Shown here in pieces: positions 14,557 to 20,565 of a stretch of 21,127 nt of DNA (position 1 is the stretch's first letter; each line of letters begins with the position of its first letter). Source of the DNA: a virus; IMG/VR virus record IMGVR_UViG_3300022752_002920, positions 1 to 21,127 of that record. One strand, written 5' to 3'. The notes beneath the pieces were generated by a model that worked only from the letters and a program-made list of their open reading frames with translations, had not been told where the DNA came from and did not search any database. Position numbers and translations under genes: made by a program.

Positions 14557-14928
14557 ATGACACGCGATGAACTACTGGCATTTCATGCCGAACTGTGCGG
14601 CGCAGCCCGCGATCTGATGAGCAAGAAGAACCGCGACTACGCTGGCAAGGAAGGCACGGAGCCGTTTGCGAACTTTACCCGCGTGGAGTCTATGGGCATC
14701 TGCAAGACCGAGCAGGGCTTCATGGTGCGCCTCACGGACAAGATGAGCCGCCTGTCCTCCTTCATCCATGCTGGCAAGATGAATGTTCAGGACGAGTCCT
14801 TCATGGACACCTGTGTGGATGTGATTAATTACATGGTGCTGCTTGCTGCATATTTGAAAGAAAAGGAGTCTTCAAATATGCAGAAGGGTATTGATTCAAA
14901 TAATAGAGGCGGTAAGATTGGGGCATGA
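14557..14928 (+). CDS. Nucleotide modification-associated domain 1 (DUF1599) protein
   Basis: This is a 123-residue protein. KKNRDYAGKEGTEPFANFTRVE at 23-44, QGFMVRLTDKMSRLSSFI at 53-70 and VQDESFMDTCVDVINYMVLLAAYL at 77-100 match the phage DUF1599/Nmad1 pattern (DYxG, NF, RLSDKxxRL, DES-D---D--NY). The helical fold with an acidic C-terminal motif resembles MazG-type NTP pyrophosphohydrolases. The family is linked by context to phage nucleotide handling or modification; its reaction is not settled. GGGAG lies upstream of ATG 14557; an upstream reading at 14497 is inside dut and rejected. It lies between dut and uvsE, consistent with a DNA-precursor role. It overlaps uvsE by ATGA. Confidence 0.8.
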   Translation: MTRDELLAFHAELCGAARDLMSKKNRDYAGKEGTEPFANFTRVESMGICKTEQGFMVRLTDKMSRLSSFIHAGKMNVQDESFMDTCVDVINYMVLLAAYLKEKESSNMQKGIDSNNRGGKIGA

Positions 14929-15854
14929 TTCGTCACCTTGGCTACGCCTGTCAGAACCTGTCGCTTGCCGAAGGGCGGCGACCAAAGGATAGGTTCTTTA
15001 CCGACCGTACCCTGCGGATGGACGGCTTTTCGTTGGAGCGTGTGGGAGAACTCGGTGCGCGGAACGCCGCCGATCTGCTCCCCATCCTCCAGTGGAATGT
15101 GGCGAACGGCATCCGCTTTTTCCGTATCGGCAGCGGGATGTTTCCGTTCATGGATCACCCCACGCTTGGCTACGGGATTGGGCAGTTGCTCCCGCAGCAC
15201 GAAACCGCCATCCGCGAATCGCTCAAGAGCGCGGGGGAATACGCAAAGGAAAACGGAATGCGCCTGTCGTGCCATCCTGGTCCGTACACTTGCATTGCGT
15301 CCCCTGATCCCGACACCGTGGGGAAAAGCGTACAGTGCCTAGCCATGCACTCACTCATTGCCGACCTGTTGGGTTACGGTGACGAGTTTGCCATTAACAT
15401 CCACATGGGCGGCGTGTACGGCGACAAGCACAAGACGGCTGATCGCTTCCTGCGGGAGTTTTCCCGACTGCCCGACAGCATCAAGCGGCGGCTCACCCTT
15501 GAGAACGATGACAAGCCCACGATGTGGAGCATGACTGAACTGTACACCCAAGTGGCAAAGCACTGCCCCGTAAAGTTGGTGTTGGATGTTCACCACCACC
15601 GCTTCTGCCATCGGGAGTCGCTGCGCGAAGCCGCTGACATGGCGTTCCGCACATGGCAGGGGTTCTGTGAAGTTCCGAAGGTTCACTACTCGGAGTCCAA
15701 GGCGGGGGCGCGACCACAAGCCCACTCGGACTACATTCGTGAAGAGATTCCTCTGCTGTCGGATACAGTAGAGTACGATGTGATGATTGAAGCCAAGGCA
15801 AAGGACTTGGCACTGCTTGAATACAGAAAGGTTCACGCACCGTGTTTGGTTTGA
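14925..15854 (+). CDS. uvsE: UV damage endonuclease UvsE (UVDE family)
   Basis: This 309-residue TIM-barrel enzyme nicks DNA 5' to UV photoproducts and some other lesions and starts excision repair without glycosylase. The start HLGYACQN and the metal ligands expected from the Thermus enzyme are all present: H78, H117 (SCHPGPY), H160 (INIHMGG), E193 (LTLENDD), D221 and H224 (LVLDVHHHRF), H254 with the modified-lysine position K252 (PKVHYS), and E289 (MIEAKAKD). Length matches bacterial UvsE (about 300). T4 itself uses the unrelated DenV glycosylase, so this is a different solution to UV damage. Overlaps are ATGA at the 5' end and 13 bases at the 3' end. Confidence 0.94.
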   Translation: MIRHLGYACQNLSLAEGRRPKDRFFTDRTLRMDGFSLERVGELGARNAADLLPILQWNVANGIRFFRIGSGMFPFMDHPTLGYGIGQLLPQHETAIRESLKSAGEYAKENGMRLSCHPGPYTCIASPDPDTVGKSVQCLAMHSLIADLLGYGDEFAINIHMGGVYGDKHKTADRFLREFSRLPDSIKRRLTLENDDKPTMWSMTELYTQVAKHCPVKLVLDVHHHRFCHRESLREAADMAFRTWQGFCEVPKVHYSESKAGARPQAHSDYIREEIPLLSDTVEYDVMIEAKAKDLALLEYRKVHAPCLV

Positions 15855-16273
15855 TTCTCGCTACCGTGCTTTTTGCTGCTCCCGTTGACGGCAAGGCTGC
15901 TCCTGCTCCTCGCGTTCCCCTTCCTGTGGAGTGCTACACTGTTGACAATCTCTTGGATGCCATGTACACGGTGGAGTCCAATCGGGGCAAGAATCTTGTT
16001 GGTGACGGCGGGAAGGCGATTGGTCCGTATCAGATTTGGCGTGAGTACTGGCAGGACGCTGTGGAACACGACAAGTCTATTGGTGGCAAGTACGAAGACT
16101 GCATGGACAAGGCGTATGCCGAAAAGATCATTCGTGCGTACTGGAAGCGTTACGCTCCGAAGGGCGCGACCCTTGAGCAGTTGGCACGGATTCACAACGG
16201 AGGACCACGGGGTCATAAGCGCAGCGCGACCGTGAAGTATTGGCAGAAGATCGTGAAGGCGATGCGGGGGTGA
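15842..16273 (+). CDS. Exported i-type (destabilase-like) lysozyme
   Basis: This 143-residue protein starts at GTG 15842 inside the end of uvsE. Residues 1-19 are hydrophobic and end in VDGKA, a plausible signal peptide or signal-arrest-release anchor. The rest matches the invertebrate-type lysozyme pattern: LLDAMYTVESNRGKNLVGDGGKAIGPYQI with probable catalytic E45 and D55, then YWQDAV, YEDCMDKAYAEKIIRAYWKRY and ARIHNGGPRGH. It would cut peptidoglycan in the periplasm and act in lysis. The export signal would let it act without a classical holin, as in SAR endolysins. No holin was seen nearby. Its last codons (ATGCGGGGGTGA) are copied downstream of speD. Confidence 0.87.
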   Translation: MFGLILATVLFAAPVDGKAAPAPRVPLPVECYTVDNLLDAMYTVESNRGKNLVGDGGKAIGPYQIWREYWQDAVEHDKSIGGKYEDCMDKAYAEKIIRAYWKRYAPKGATLEQLARIHNGGPRGHKRSATVKYWQKIVKAMRG

Positions 16274-16293
16274 GGTGTGCCGTACAAAGACCC
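16261..16293 (+). repeat. Direct repeat copy 1 at the 5' end of the first HNH gene
   Basis: These 33 bases start in the last codons of the lysozyme gene and run through the first codons of the HNH gene (start GATGCGGGGGTGAGGTGTGC). They match 17234-17266 at 31 of 33 positions by hand alignment. The repeat spans a gene boundary, so protein similarity alone does not explain it. Confidence 0.85.
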
Positions 16294-16843
16294 AAAAAAT
16301 GCCAAGCGTGATGCCTATTTTAGAGAGTACCGCAGGACTCATAAGAAAGAGATTGCGGAAAAGAATAAGAAGCGGTATCTGAAAAATCGTGAAGCCTTCT
16401 GCGAAAAACAAAAACCTGCTCTATCTGAATACAGAAGAATCATCAGAGCAAAAGACAGAGGGTGTTATGTTCCGTTGACGGAAGATGAGAAACAGTCTTT
16501 GCTGCTGATTGAAAAAACTCGCAGGACTTTGGTTAAAGAAACGGGAAAGGCGTATGAGATAGATCATATCATTCCGATTTCTTATGGTGGACTTCATCAT
16601 CCGATCAATGTGCGAATAGTTGAAGCCGAACACAACAAATCAAAAAGCAATGATGTGACACCCGAGGCTGTTTCTCTTGCATACCAACACTATAGACTGT
16701 ACTATGATCGTGTTGGTTCCGAAAGAGCGATAGAGTTTGTAAAACAGTTGTCTGCGGGACTTGGTATTGAAGATTTACAGTTTAATGAAACAACCACACC
16801 GATCATCATAACAAAGCCAACACTAGAGGATTTTTTCACATGA
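16277..16843 (+). CDS. HNH endonuclease (speD-flanking, copy 1)
   Basis: This 188-residue protein from GTG 16277 begins PYKDPKNAKRDAYFREYRR, a basic helical region (to about residue 46) like the arginine-rich N-termini of many HNH homing enzymes. The HNH core is YEIDHIIPISYGGLHHPINVRIVEAEHNKSKS at 93-124, with D96-H97, N111 and H119/N120 as likely metal and catalytic residues. The end KPTLEDFFT overlaps speD by ATGA. It is a full-length paralogue of the protein at 17250, without the tandem expansion. DNA is AT-rich (about 37% GC in a sample at 16381) compared with its neighbours, consistent with an acquired free-standing homing gene. Confidence 0.85.
   Translation: MPYKDPKNAKRDAYFREYRRTHKKEIAEKNKKRYLKNREAFCEKQKPALSEYRRIIRAKDRGCYVPLTEDEKQSLLLIEKTRRTLVKETGKAYEIDHIIPISYGGLHHPINVRIVEAEHNKSKSNDVTPEAVSLAYQHYRLYYDRVGSERAIEFVKQLSAGLGIEDLQFNETTTPIIITKPTLEDFFT
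16815..16843 (+). repeat. 3' end repeat copy 1 (HNH cassette)
   Basis: The last 29 bases of the first HNH gene align with 17953-17981 with five mismatches by hand; both encode KPTLEDF and end in CATGA, where the next gene starts. With the 33-base 5' repeat it marks the two HNH genes as copies of one cassette. Confidence 0.7.
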
Positions 16844-17235
16844 GCAACCCATTCGGATATTCGTATTACCTTGATATGTACCGTTGCCGCGCAGGAGCAG
16901 CGGATGACTTGGAGTTGCACTACCGCTTTCTTGAGCGCGTGGTGGACAAGATCGGCATGACCCGCATGAGTCAGCCCATCGTAATTCACGGTCCAACTGC
17001 TTTTGGTGTGGAACTCTATCCCAACAAGACAGGGGTGAGCGGTTGGGTTCCGCTTATTGAGAGCGGCATTCAGATTCACTCCATTGAACCCACCCACTTC
17101 ATCACGCTTGATGTGTACTCATGCAACAAGTTTGACAAGCAGATCATTCTTGACTACGCACGGGAGTGCTTTGGATTTGTGGGGCACGAAGAGCGGTACT
17201 TTGAGCGTGGCAGGTTATACGGCGACATTGCCTGA
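16840..17235 (+). CDS. speD: S-adenosylmethionine decarboxylase proenzyme
   Basis: This 131-residue protein is a small bacterial/archaeal-type (class 1b) AdoMet decarboxylase, which makes the aminopropyl donor for spermidine. The segment PLIESGIQIHSIEPTHFITLDVYSC at 71-95 contains E74-S75, the self-cleavage site that yields the pyruvoyl group, plus H80 and C95. The spacing S+5=H and H+15=C equals that of S63, H68 and C83 in the Thermotoga enzyme. Length agrees with the class. No spermidine synthase is visible, so product use depends on the host. Cyanophages also carry speD. Polyamine could assist DNA condensation. It starts by ATGA overlap with one HNH gene and is followed by a second. Confidence 0.88.
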   Translation: MSNPFGYSYYLDMYRCRAGAADDLELHYRFLERVVDKIGMTRMSQPIVIHGPTAFGVELYPNKTGVSGWVPLIESGIQIHSIEPTHFITLDVYSCNKFDKQIILDYARECFGFVGHEERYFERGRLYGDIA

Positions 17236-17266
17236 TGCGGGGGTAAGGTATGCCGTACAAAGACCC
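17234..17266 (+). repeat. Direct repeat copy 2 at the 5' end of the second HNH gene
   Basis: This is the second copy of the 33-base repeat, starting at the end of the speD stop and running into the second HNH gene. The first dozen bases (GATGCGGGGGTAA) are a near copy of the lysozyme 3' end, which has no coding role here. This suggests that the HNH gene moved or was duplicated together with a scrap of lysozyme sequence. Confidence 0.85.
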
Positions 17267-17981
17267 CGAAAAACAGAAGGCAGCAGACAAGGCTTGGCGT
17301 GAACGCTATCGTGAACGGAAAGCGGCGACAGACAAGGCTTGGCGTGAACGCAATCGTGAACGCTATCGTGAACGGAAAGCGGCGACAAACAAGGCTTGGT
17401 ATGAACGCAATCCCGAACGGAAAGCGGCGACAAACAAGGCTTGGCGTGAACGCAATCGTGAACGGAAAGCGGCAGTACGCAAGGCTTGGCATGAACGCAA
17501 TCGTGAACGAGCAGCGGCGACAAACAAGGCTTGGCGTGAACGCAATCCCGAACGAGTAGCGGAAAAACGTAGAAGACGAAGATGCAGAAAGAGAAATGCT
17601 TCAATTCACTTGACCGCAAATGAAACCCAACAACTTCTCATTTTAGAACGCACTCGCCAAGAACTCCAAAGGGAGACAGGACGAGAGTATCACATTGACC
17701 ATGTTCTTCCTATTGTTCACGGTGGCATCCATCACCCTGTCAACTTGAGAATACTTGAAGGTGAAGAAAACCTTTCAAAAAATGCAAAACTCCTTCCCGA
17801 AGCGATTGCTCTTGCCCCCGAACACTTCCGCCTGTATAGTGAGAGGATCAGCACTGAACGCGCATGGGAGTTTGTGCGCCAACTTGCGGAAAGATTGGGA
17901 TTGGATGAAGACGATTTGGACGCATTGGTCACCGGCAAGCCACTAAAGAGCAAGCCCACACTAGAGGATTTCATGGCATGA
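17250..17981 (+). CDS. HNH endonuclease with expanded arginine-rich repeats (copy 2)
   Basis: This is a 243-residue protein from ATG 17250. Residues 10-102 are six tandem units of KAATNKAWRERNRER type, five of about 15 residues and one of 19 with an added YRER, giving a long basic alpha-helical arm. RRRRRCRKR follows at 107-115. The HNH core is YHIDHVLPIVHGGIHHPVNLRILEGEENLSKN at 147-178 with D150-H151, N165 and N174 in the roles seen in copy 1. The C-terminal domain (LLPEAIALAPEHFRLY... KPTLEDFMA) is paralogous to copy 1. ATGA overlaps the DNA methyltransferase. It is best read as a homing-type endonuclease; a role as partner of the methyltransferase is possible but not supported by family. 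Confidence 0.85.
   Translation: MPYKDPEKQKAADKAWRERYRERKAATDKAWRERNRERYRERKAATNKAWYERNPERKAATNKAWRERNRERKAAVRKAWHERNRERAAATNKAWRERNPERVAEKRRRRRCRKRNASIHLTANETQQLLILERTRQELQRETGREYHIDHVLPIVHGGIHHPVNLRILEGEENLSKNAKLLPEAIALAPEHFRLYSERISTERAWEFVRQLAERLGLDEDDLDALVTGKPLKSKPTLEDFMA
17277..17555 (+). repeat. In-frame tandem repeat of about 45 bp, six units
   Basis: Units start at codons 10, 24, 43, 58, 73 and 88 of the HNH gene, each with the core ACAAGGCTTGGCGTGAACGC. The nucleotide copies are nearly identical in places, which points to recent slippage or unequal recombination. Lengths are 42, 57, 45, 45, 45 and 45 bases, so the frame is kept. The matching minus-strand open frames are shadows of this repeat. 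Confidence 0.9.
17953..17981 (+). repeat. 3' end repeat copy 2 (HNH cassette)
   Basis: This is the partner of 16815-16843; it ends in GCATGA, where the methyltransferase start codon overlaps the HNH stop in the same way that speD overlaps copy 1. Confidence 0.7.
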
Positions 17982-18982
17982 ACACACACCGCATCATTCT
18001 TGGCGACTGCATTACGGGCATGAAGACGCTGCCAGACGGCTGCGTTCAGACTTGCATCACATCACCCCCCTACTTCGGGCTTCGTGATTATCAAGGAGGA
18101 GAAGCCGAGATTGGTCAGGAGGACACCGTTGACGGCTATGTGCAGAAGATGGTGGAGGTGTTCCGCGAGGTACGCCGCATTCTGCGTGATGACGGCACGG
18201 TATGGCTGAATCTTGGCGACTCGTACATGGCTGCAAAGAATGTGGCACCTCCCCCACAGACCATCGGAGGTCAGCGTGGAATGCCATCAGATTTTGTACC
18301 AGGTAATCGCAGGGAACAGAAAGGACTAAAGCAAAAGGACTTGATCGGTATTCCTTGGAGAGTCGCACTTGCTCTACAGGCTGACGGGTGGTATCTGCGA
18401 CAGGACATCATTTGGAGCAAGCCCAATCCCATGCCCGAGAGCGTGGAAGACCGCTGCACGAAGTCGCATGAGTACATCTTCCTGTTGTCCAAGAAGCCCA
18501 AGTACTACTACGACCACGAGGCTATCAAGGAACCGCTTGCAGAAGCATCAATCGGACGAGCACAAAGAAAGCAAAAACTGATTGATCGTGAAGGCGTTGG
18601 AACTCTTGGAAAGCAGATTCAAAATGGGGTTGATGCCACACACGGTTACGCTGGTCTTGCTATGGGTAGAAACGGAAAAACAGGATATTCAGAAGACGGC
18701 AAGCGGAACAAGCGTTCGGTGTGGACGGTGACTACCAAGGCGTACAAGGGTGCACACTTTGCCACTTACCCAAAGGACTTGATCCTGCCGTGTGTGTTGG
18801 CAGGATGCCCTGTTGGTGGCACGGTGTTTGATCCGTTCACAGGCAGCGGCACGACTGCCGTGGTAGCACTGAAGAACGGACGAAACTATATCGGAACCGA
18901 ACTGAATCCCGAGTATGTACAGATCGCGGAAGCGCGAATCAAAGAATCAGTTCCACAAACCCTTGAGGAGATTTTTGAATGA
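17978..18982 (+). CDS. Site-specific DNA methyltransferase (beta class, N4-cytosine or N6-adenine)
   Basis: This 334-residue enzyme has motif IV CITSPPYFGLRDY at 26-38 near the N-terminus and motif I FDPFTGSGTT at 284-293 near the C-terminus, the order of the beta class of amino-methyltransferases. VFREVRRILRDDGTVWLNLGDSY at 61-83, GWYLRQDIIWSKPNPMPESV at 137-156 and SHEYIFLLSKKPKYYYD at 163-179 are typical of the N4mC/N6mA family. The variable middle (about 185-255) would be the target recognition part. No restriction enzyme of a known family is adjacent, so it is probably an orphan that protects phage DNA from host restriction or marks it. It overlaps upstream and downstream genes by ATGA. 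Confidence 0.92.
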   Translation: MNTHRIILGDCITGMKTLPDGCVQTCITSPPYFGLRDYQGGEAEIGQEDTVDGYVQKMVEVFREVRRILRDDGTVWLNLGDSYMAAKNVAPPPQTIGGQRGMPSDFVPGNRREQKGLKQKDLIGIPWRVALALQADGWYLRQDIIWSKPNPMPESVEDRCTKSHEYIFLLSKKPKYYYDHEAIKEPLAEASIGRAQRKQKLIDREGVGTLGKQIQNGVDATHGYAGLAMGRNGKTGYSEDGKRNKRSVWTVTTKAYKGAHFATYPKDLILPCVLAGCPVGGTVFDPFTGSGTTAVVALKNGRNYIGTELNPEYVQIAEARIKESVPQTLEEIFE

Positions 18983-19242
18983 GTAATTTCAAGCCTATTG
19001 GAAAATGGATTTGGGTACAGTCGCACCTTGGTGGTCAGAAGGAAACCGAAGCAGGCATCATCTACAATGAAGTAGTCAAAACCCAGTACATTTGGGCTAC
19101 GGTTACCGCAATCGGTGATAAGATAACGGAAGACATCAAGGTTGGAGACAAGATTCTATGGGATCGCACCAAGAACCAAGGTCAGGGACATGATGGCGGT
19201 GACATGGTTCATCAGGACTGGATCGCACTCGTTGAGCGTTAA
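18979..19242 (+). CDS. GroES-like co-chaperonin
   Basis: This 87-residue protein resembles GroES/Cpn10. FKPIGKWIWVQ at 4-14 is the first strand. KETEAGIIYNE at 21-31 sits where GroES has its mobile loop, the part that contacts GroEL. IWATVTAIGDKITEDIKVGDKILWDR at 38-63 matches the GroES block (GEVLAVG...VKVGDIVIF), and HQDWIALVE at 78-86 the C-terminal ESDILAIVE. T4 encodes an analogous co-chaperonin, gp31, of 111 residues, needed to fold the major capsid protein with host GroEL. This one is nearer in size to bacterial GroES (97). It lies between the methyltransferase (ATGA overlap) and gene 43. Confidence 0.8.
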   Translation: MSNFKPIGKWIWVQSHLGGQKETEAGIIYNEVVKTQYIWATVTAIGDKITEDIKVGDKILWDRTKNQGQGHDGGDMVHQDWIALVER

Positions 19243-19250
19243 GGAGCATC

Positions 19251-20528
19251 GTGGACTTCTACACTTCCGTTGACATTCGTGGCAAGAACATCCTGTATCG
19301 GGGATGGAAGAACGGGCAGCGTCAGCACCTCCGTGTGCCGTTCTGCCCTACCCTCTACATCCCGTCCAAGGACGCAGGAGAGTTCACCACCATCAACGGC
19401 AAGCCCGTGCAGCCCATTCAGTTTGACGGCATCGGAGAAGCCCGCGAGTTCATTGACCGTTTCAAGGATGTCTCCAACTACGACATCTACGGAAACACCA
19501 ACTTTGTGTACCAGTACCTTTACAAGGAGTTTCCCAATGAAGTTGATTACGACTTCAGCAGCCTCCGCATAGCCAACTTGGACATTGAGACATCGTGTGA
19601 CGGCGGTTTTCCCACGCCATCCGCTCCCACCGAGCGGGTCATTGCAATCACGATCTCAATGGGTGACAAGACCTATGTGCTAGGCTTGGGAGACTTTCAT
19701 ATTGACGGCGAGGGAGTTTCCTGCATTCCTTATGATGACGAGCAAGAACTGCTTGCAGGGTTCATTGAACTGTGGCGGTTCCTTGATCCCGACATCGTGA
19801 CAGGGTGGAACATCCGCTTCTTTGATATTCCGTACCTTGTGGCGCGGATGAACTACCTTGAAGAAGGATGGGGAAACTCCCTCTCGCCGTGGGGCAAACT
19901 CCGCGAGACTGTGGTGAATCGCATGGGACGCGACCAGACCGCGTATGTGATCAGCGGCGTGGCTACCCTTGACTACTTTGAACTGTATCAGACTTTCACC
20001 TATGTGAAGCAGGAGTCATACTCCCTCAATCACATTTCCAAGGTGGAGTTGGGCGAAGAGAAACTGTCGTATGCGGAATACGAAACCATTCAGGAGTTCT
20101 ACACACAGAACTTTCAGCGGTTCATGGAGTATAACTTCCAAGATGTGCGGCTCGTTGATCGCCTTGAATCCAAACTGAAACTGCTGGAACTGGCGGTGGC
20201 GTTGGCGTATTCGGCGCGGGTGAACTTTGAGGATGTGTTCTCTCAAGTCCGCACATGGGATGCCATCATCCACCACCACCTGATGAGCAAGGGCATGGTG
20301 ATTCCGCAGAAGACCGATCAGAAGAAGGATGATCAGTACGCGGGTGCGTATGTGATGAATCCCATCGTGGGCAAGCACGATTGGGTGGTGAGTTTCGACT
20401 TGAATTCTCTCTACCCACATTTGATAATGCAGTATGGAATCAGTCCTGAATGTGTTGTGAAGCAGCGAGATTTAGAAAATCGTATTGACGAAATTAGAAG
20501 GGAATTAGAGGGTCGGGGTGTGCATTAG
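19251..20528 (+). CDS. 43: Family B DNA polymerase gp43, N-terminal part (exonuclease and start of polymerase domain)
   Basis: This is a 425-residue product with the T4-like arrangement: N-terminal domain, then the 3'-5' exonuclease with Exo I LDIET (D111, E113; T4 D112/E114), Exo II TGWNIRFFDIPYL (D192), Exo III YNFQDVRLVD (D298), and polymerase motif A FDLNSLYPHLIMQYGISPE with D383 (T4 D408). It stops 25 residues after ISPE at TAG 20526-20528. Motifs B and C (the second catalytic Asp pair), palm remainder and thumb are missing, so this polypeptide alone cannot polymerise. An HNH gene starts 38 bases later. Full T4-like polymerases are about 830-900 residues. The start is GTG 19251 with AAGGAG upstream. 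The tail QRDLENRIDEIRRELEGRG has AT-rich codons unlike the rest, so it may belong to the insert. Confidence 0.93.
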   Translation: MDFYTSVDIRGKNILYRGWKNGQRQHLRVPFCPTLYIPSKDAGEFTTINGKPVQPIQFDGIGEAREFIDRFKDVSNYDIYGNTNFVYQYLYKEFPNEVDYDFSSLRIANLDIETSCDGGFPTPSAPTERVIAITISMGDKTYVLGLGDFHIDGEGVSCIPYDDEQELLAGFIELWRFLDPDIVTGWNIRFFDIPYLVARMNYLEEGWGNSLSPWGKLRETVVNRMGRDQTAYVISGVATLDYFELYQTFTYVKQESYSLNHISKVELGEEKLSYAEYETIQEFYTQNFQRFMEYNFQDVRLVDRLESKLKLLELAVALAYSARVNFEDVFSQVRTWDAIIHHHLMSKGMVIPQKTDQKKDDQYAGAYVMNPIVGKHDWVVSFDLNSLYPHLIMQYGISPECVVKQRDLENRIDEIRRELEGRGVH

Positions 20529-20565
20529 CGAATGGGGATATACATACAAGTGAGGAGATTACTGT

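Noticed and set aside
17154-17619. Minus-strand and plus-strand repeat proteins (FPFTIAFTPSLVCRR type and others) and a CRISPR-like look of the repeats
   Set aside because: They are shadows of the 45-base in-frame repeat in the HNH gene. The repeats have no distinct spacers, so this is not a CRISPR array.
20529-20565. Search for a terminator or a clear group I intron core between the gene 43 stop and the HNH gene
   Set aside because: No stable hairpin with a T-run and no certain intron pairing could be seen by eye in this short stretch; the question is left to a covariance-model search.
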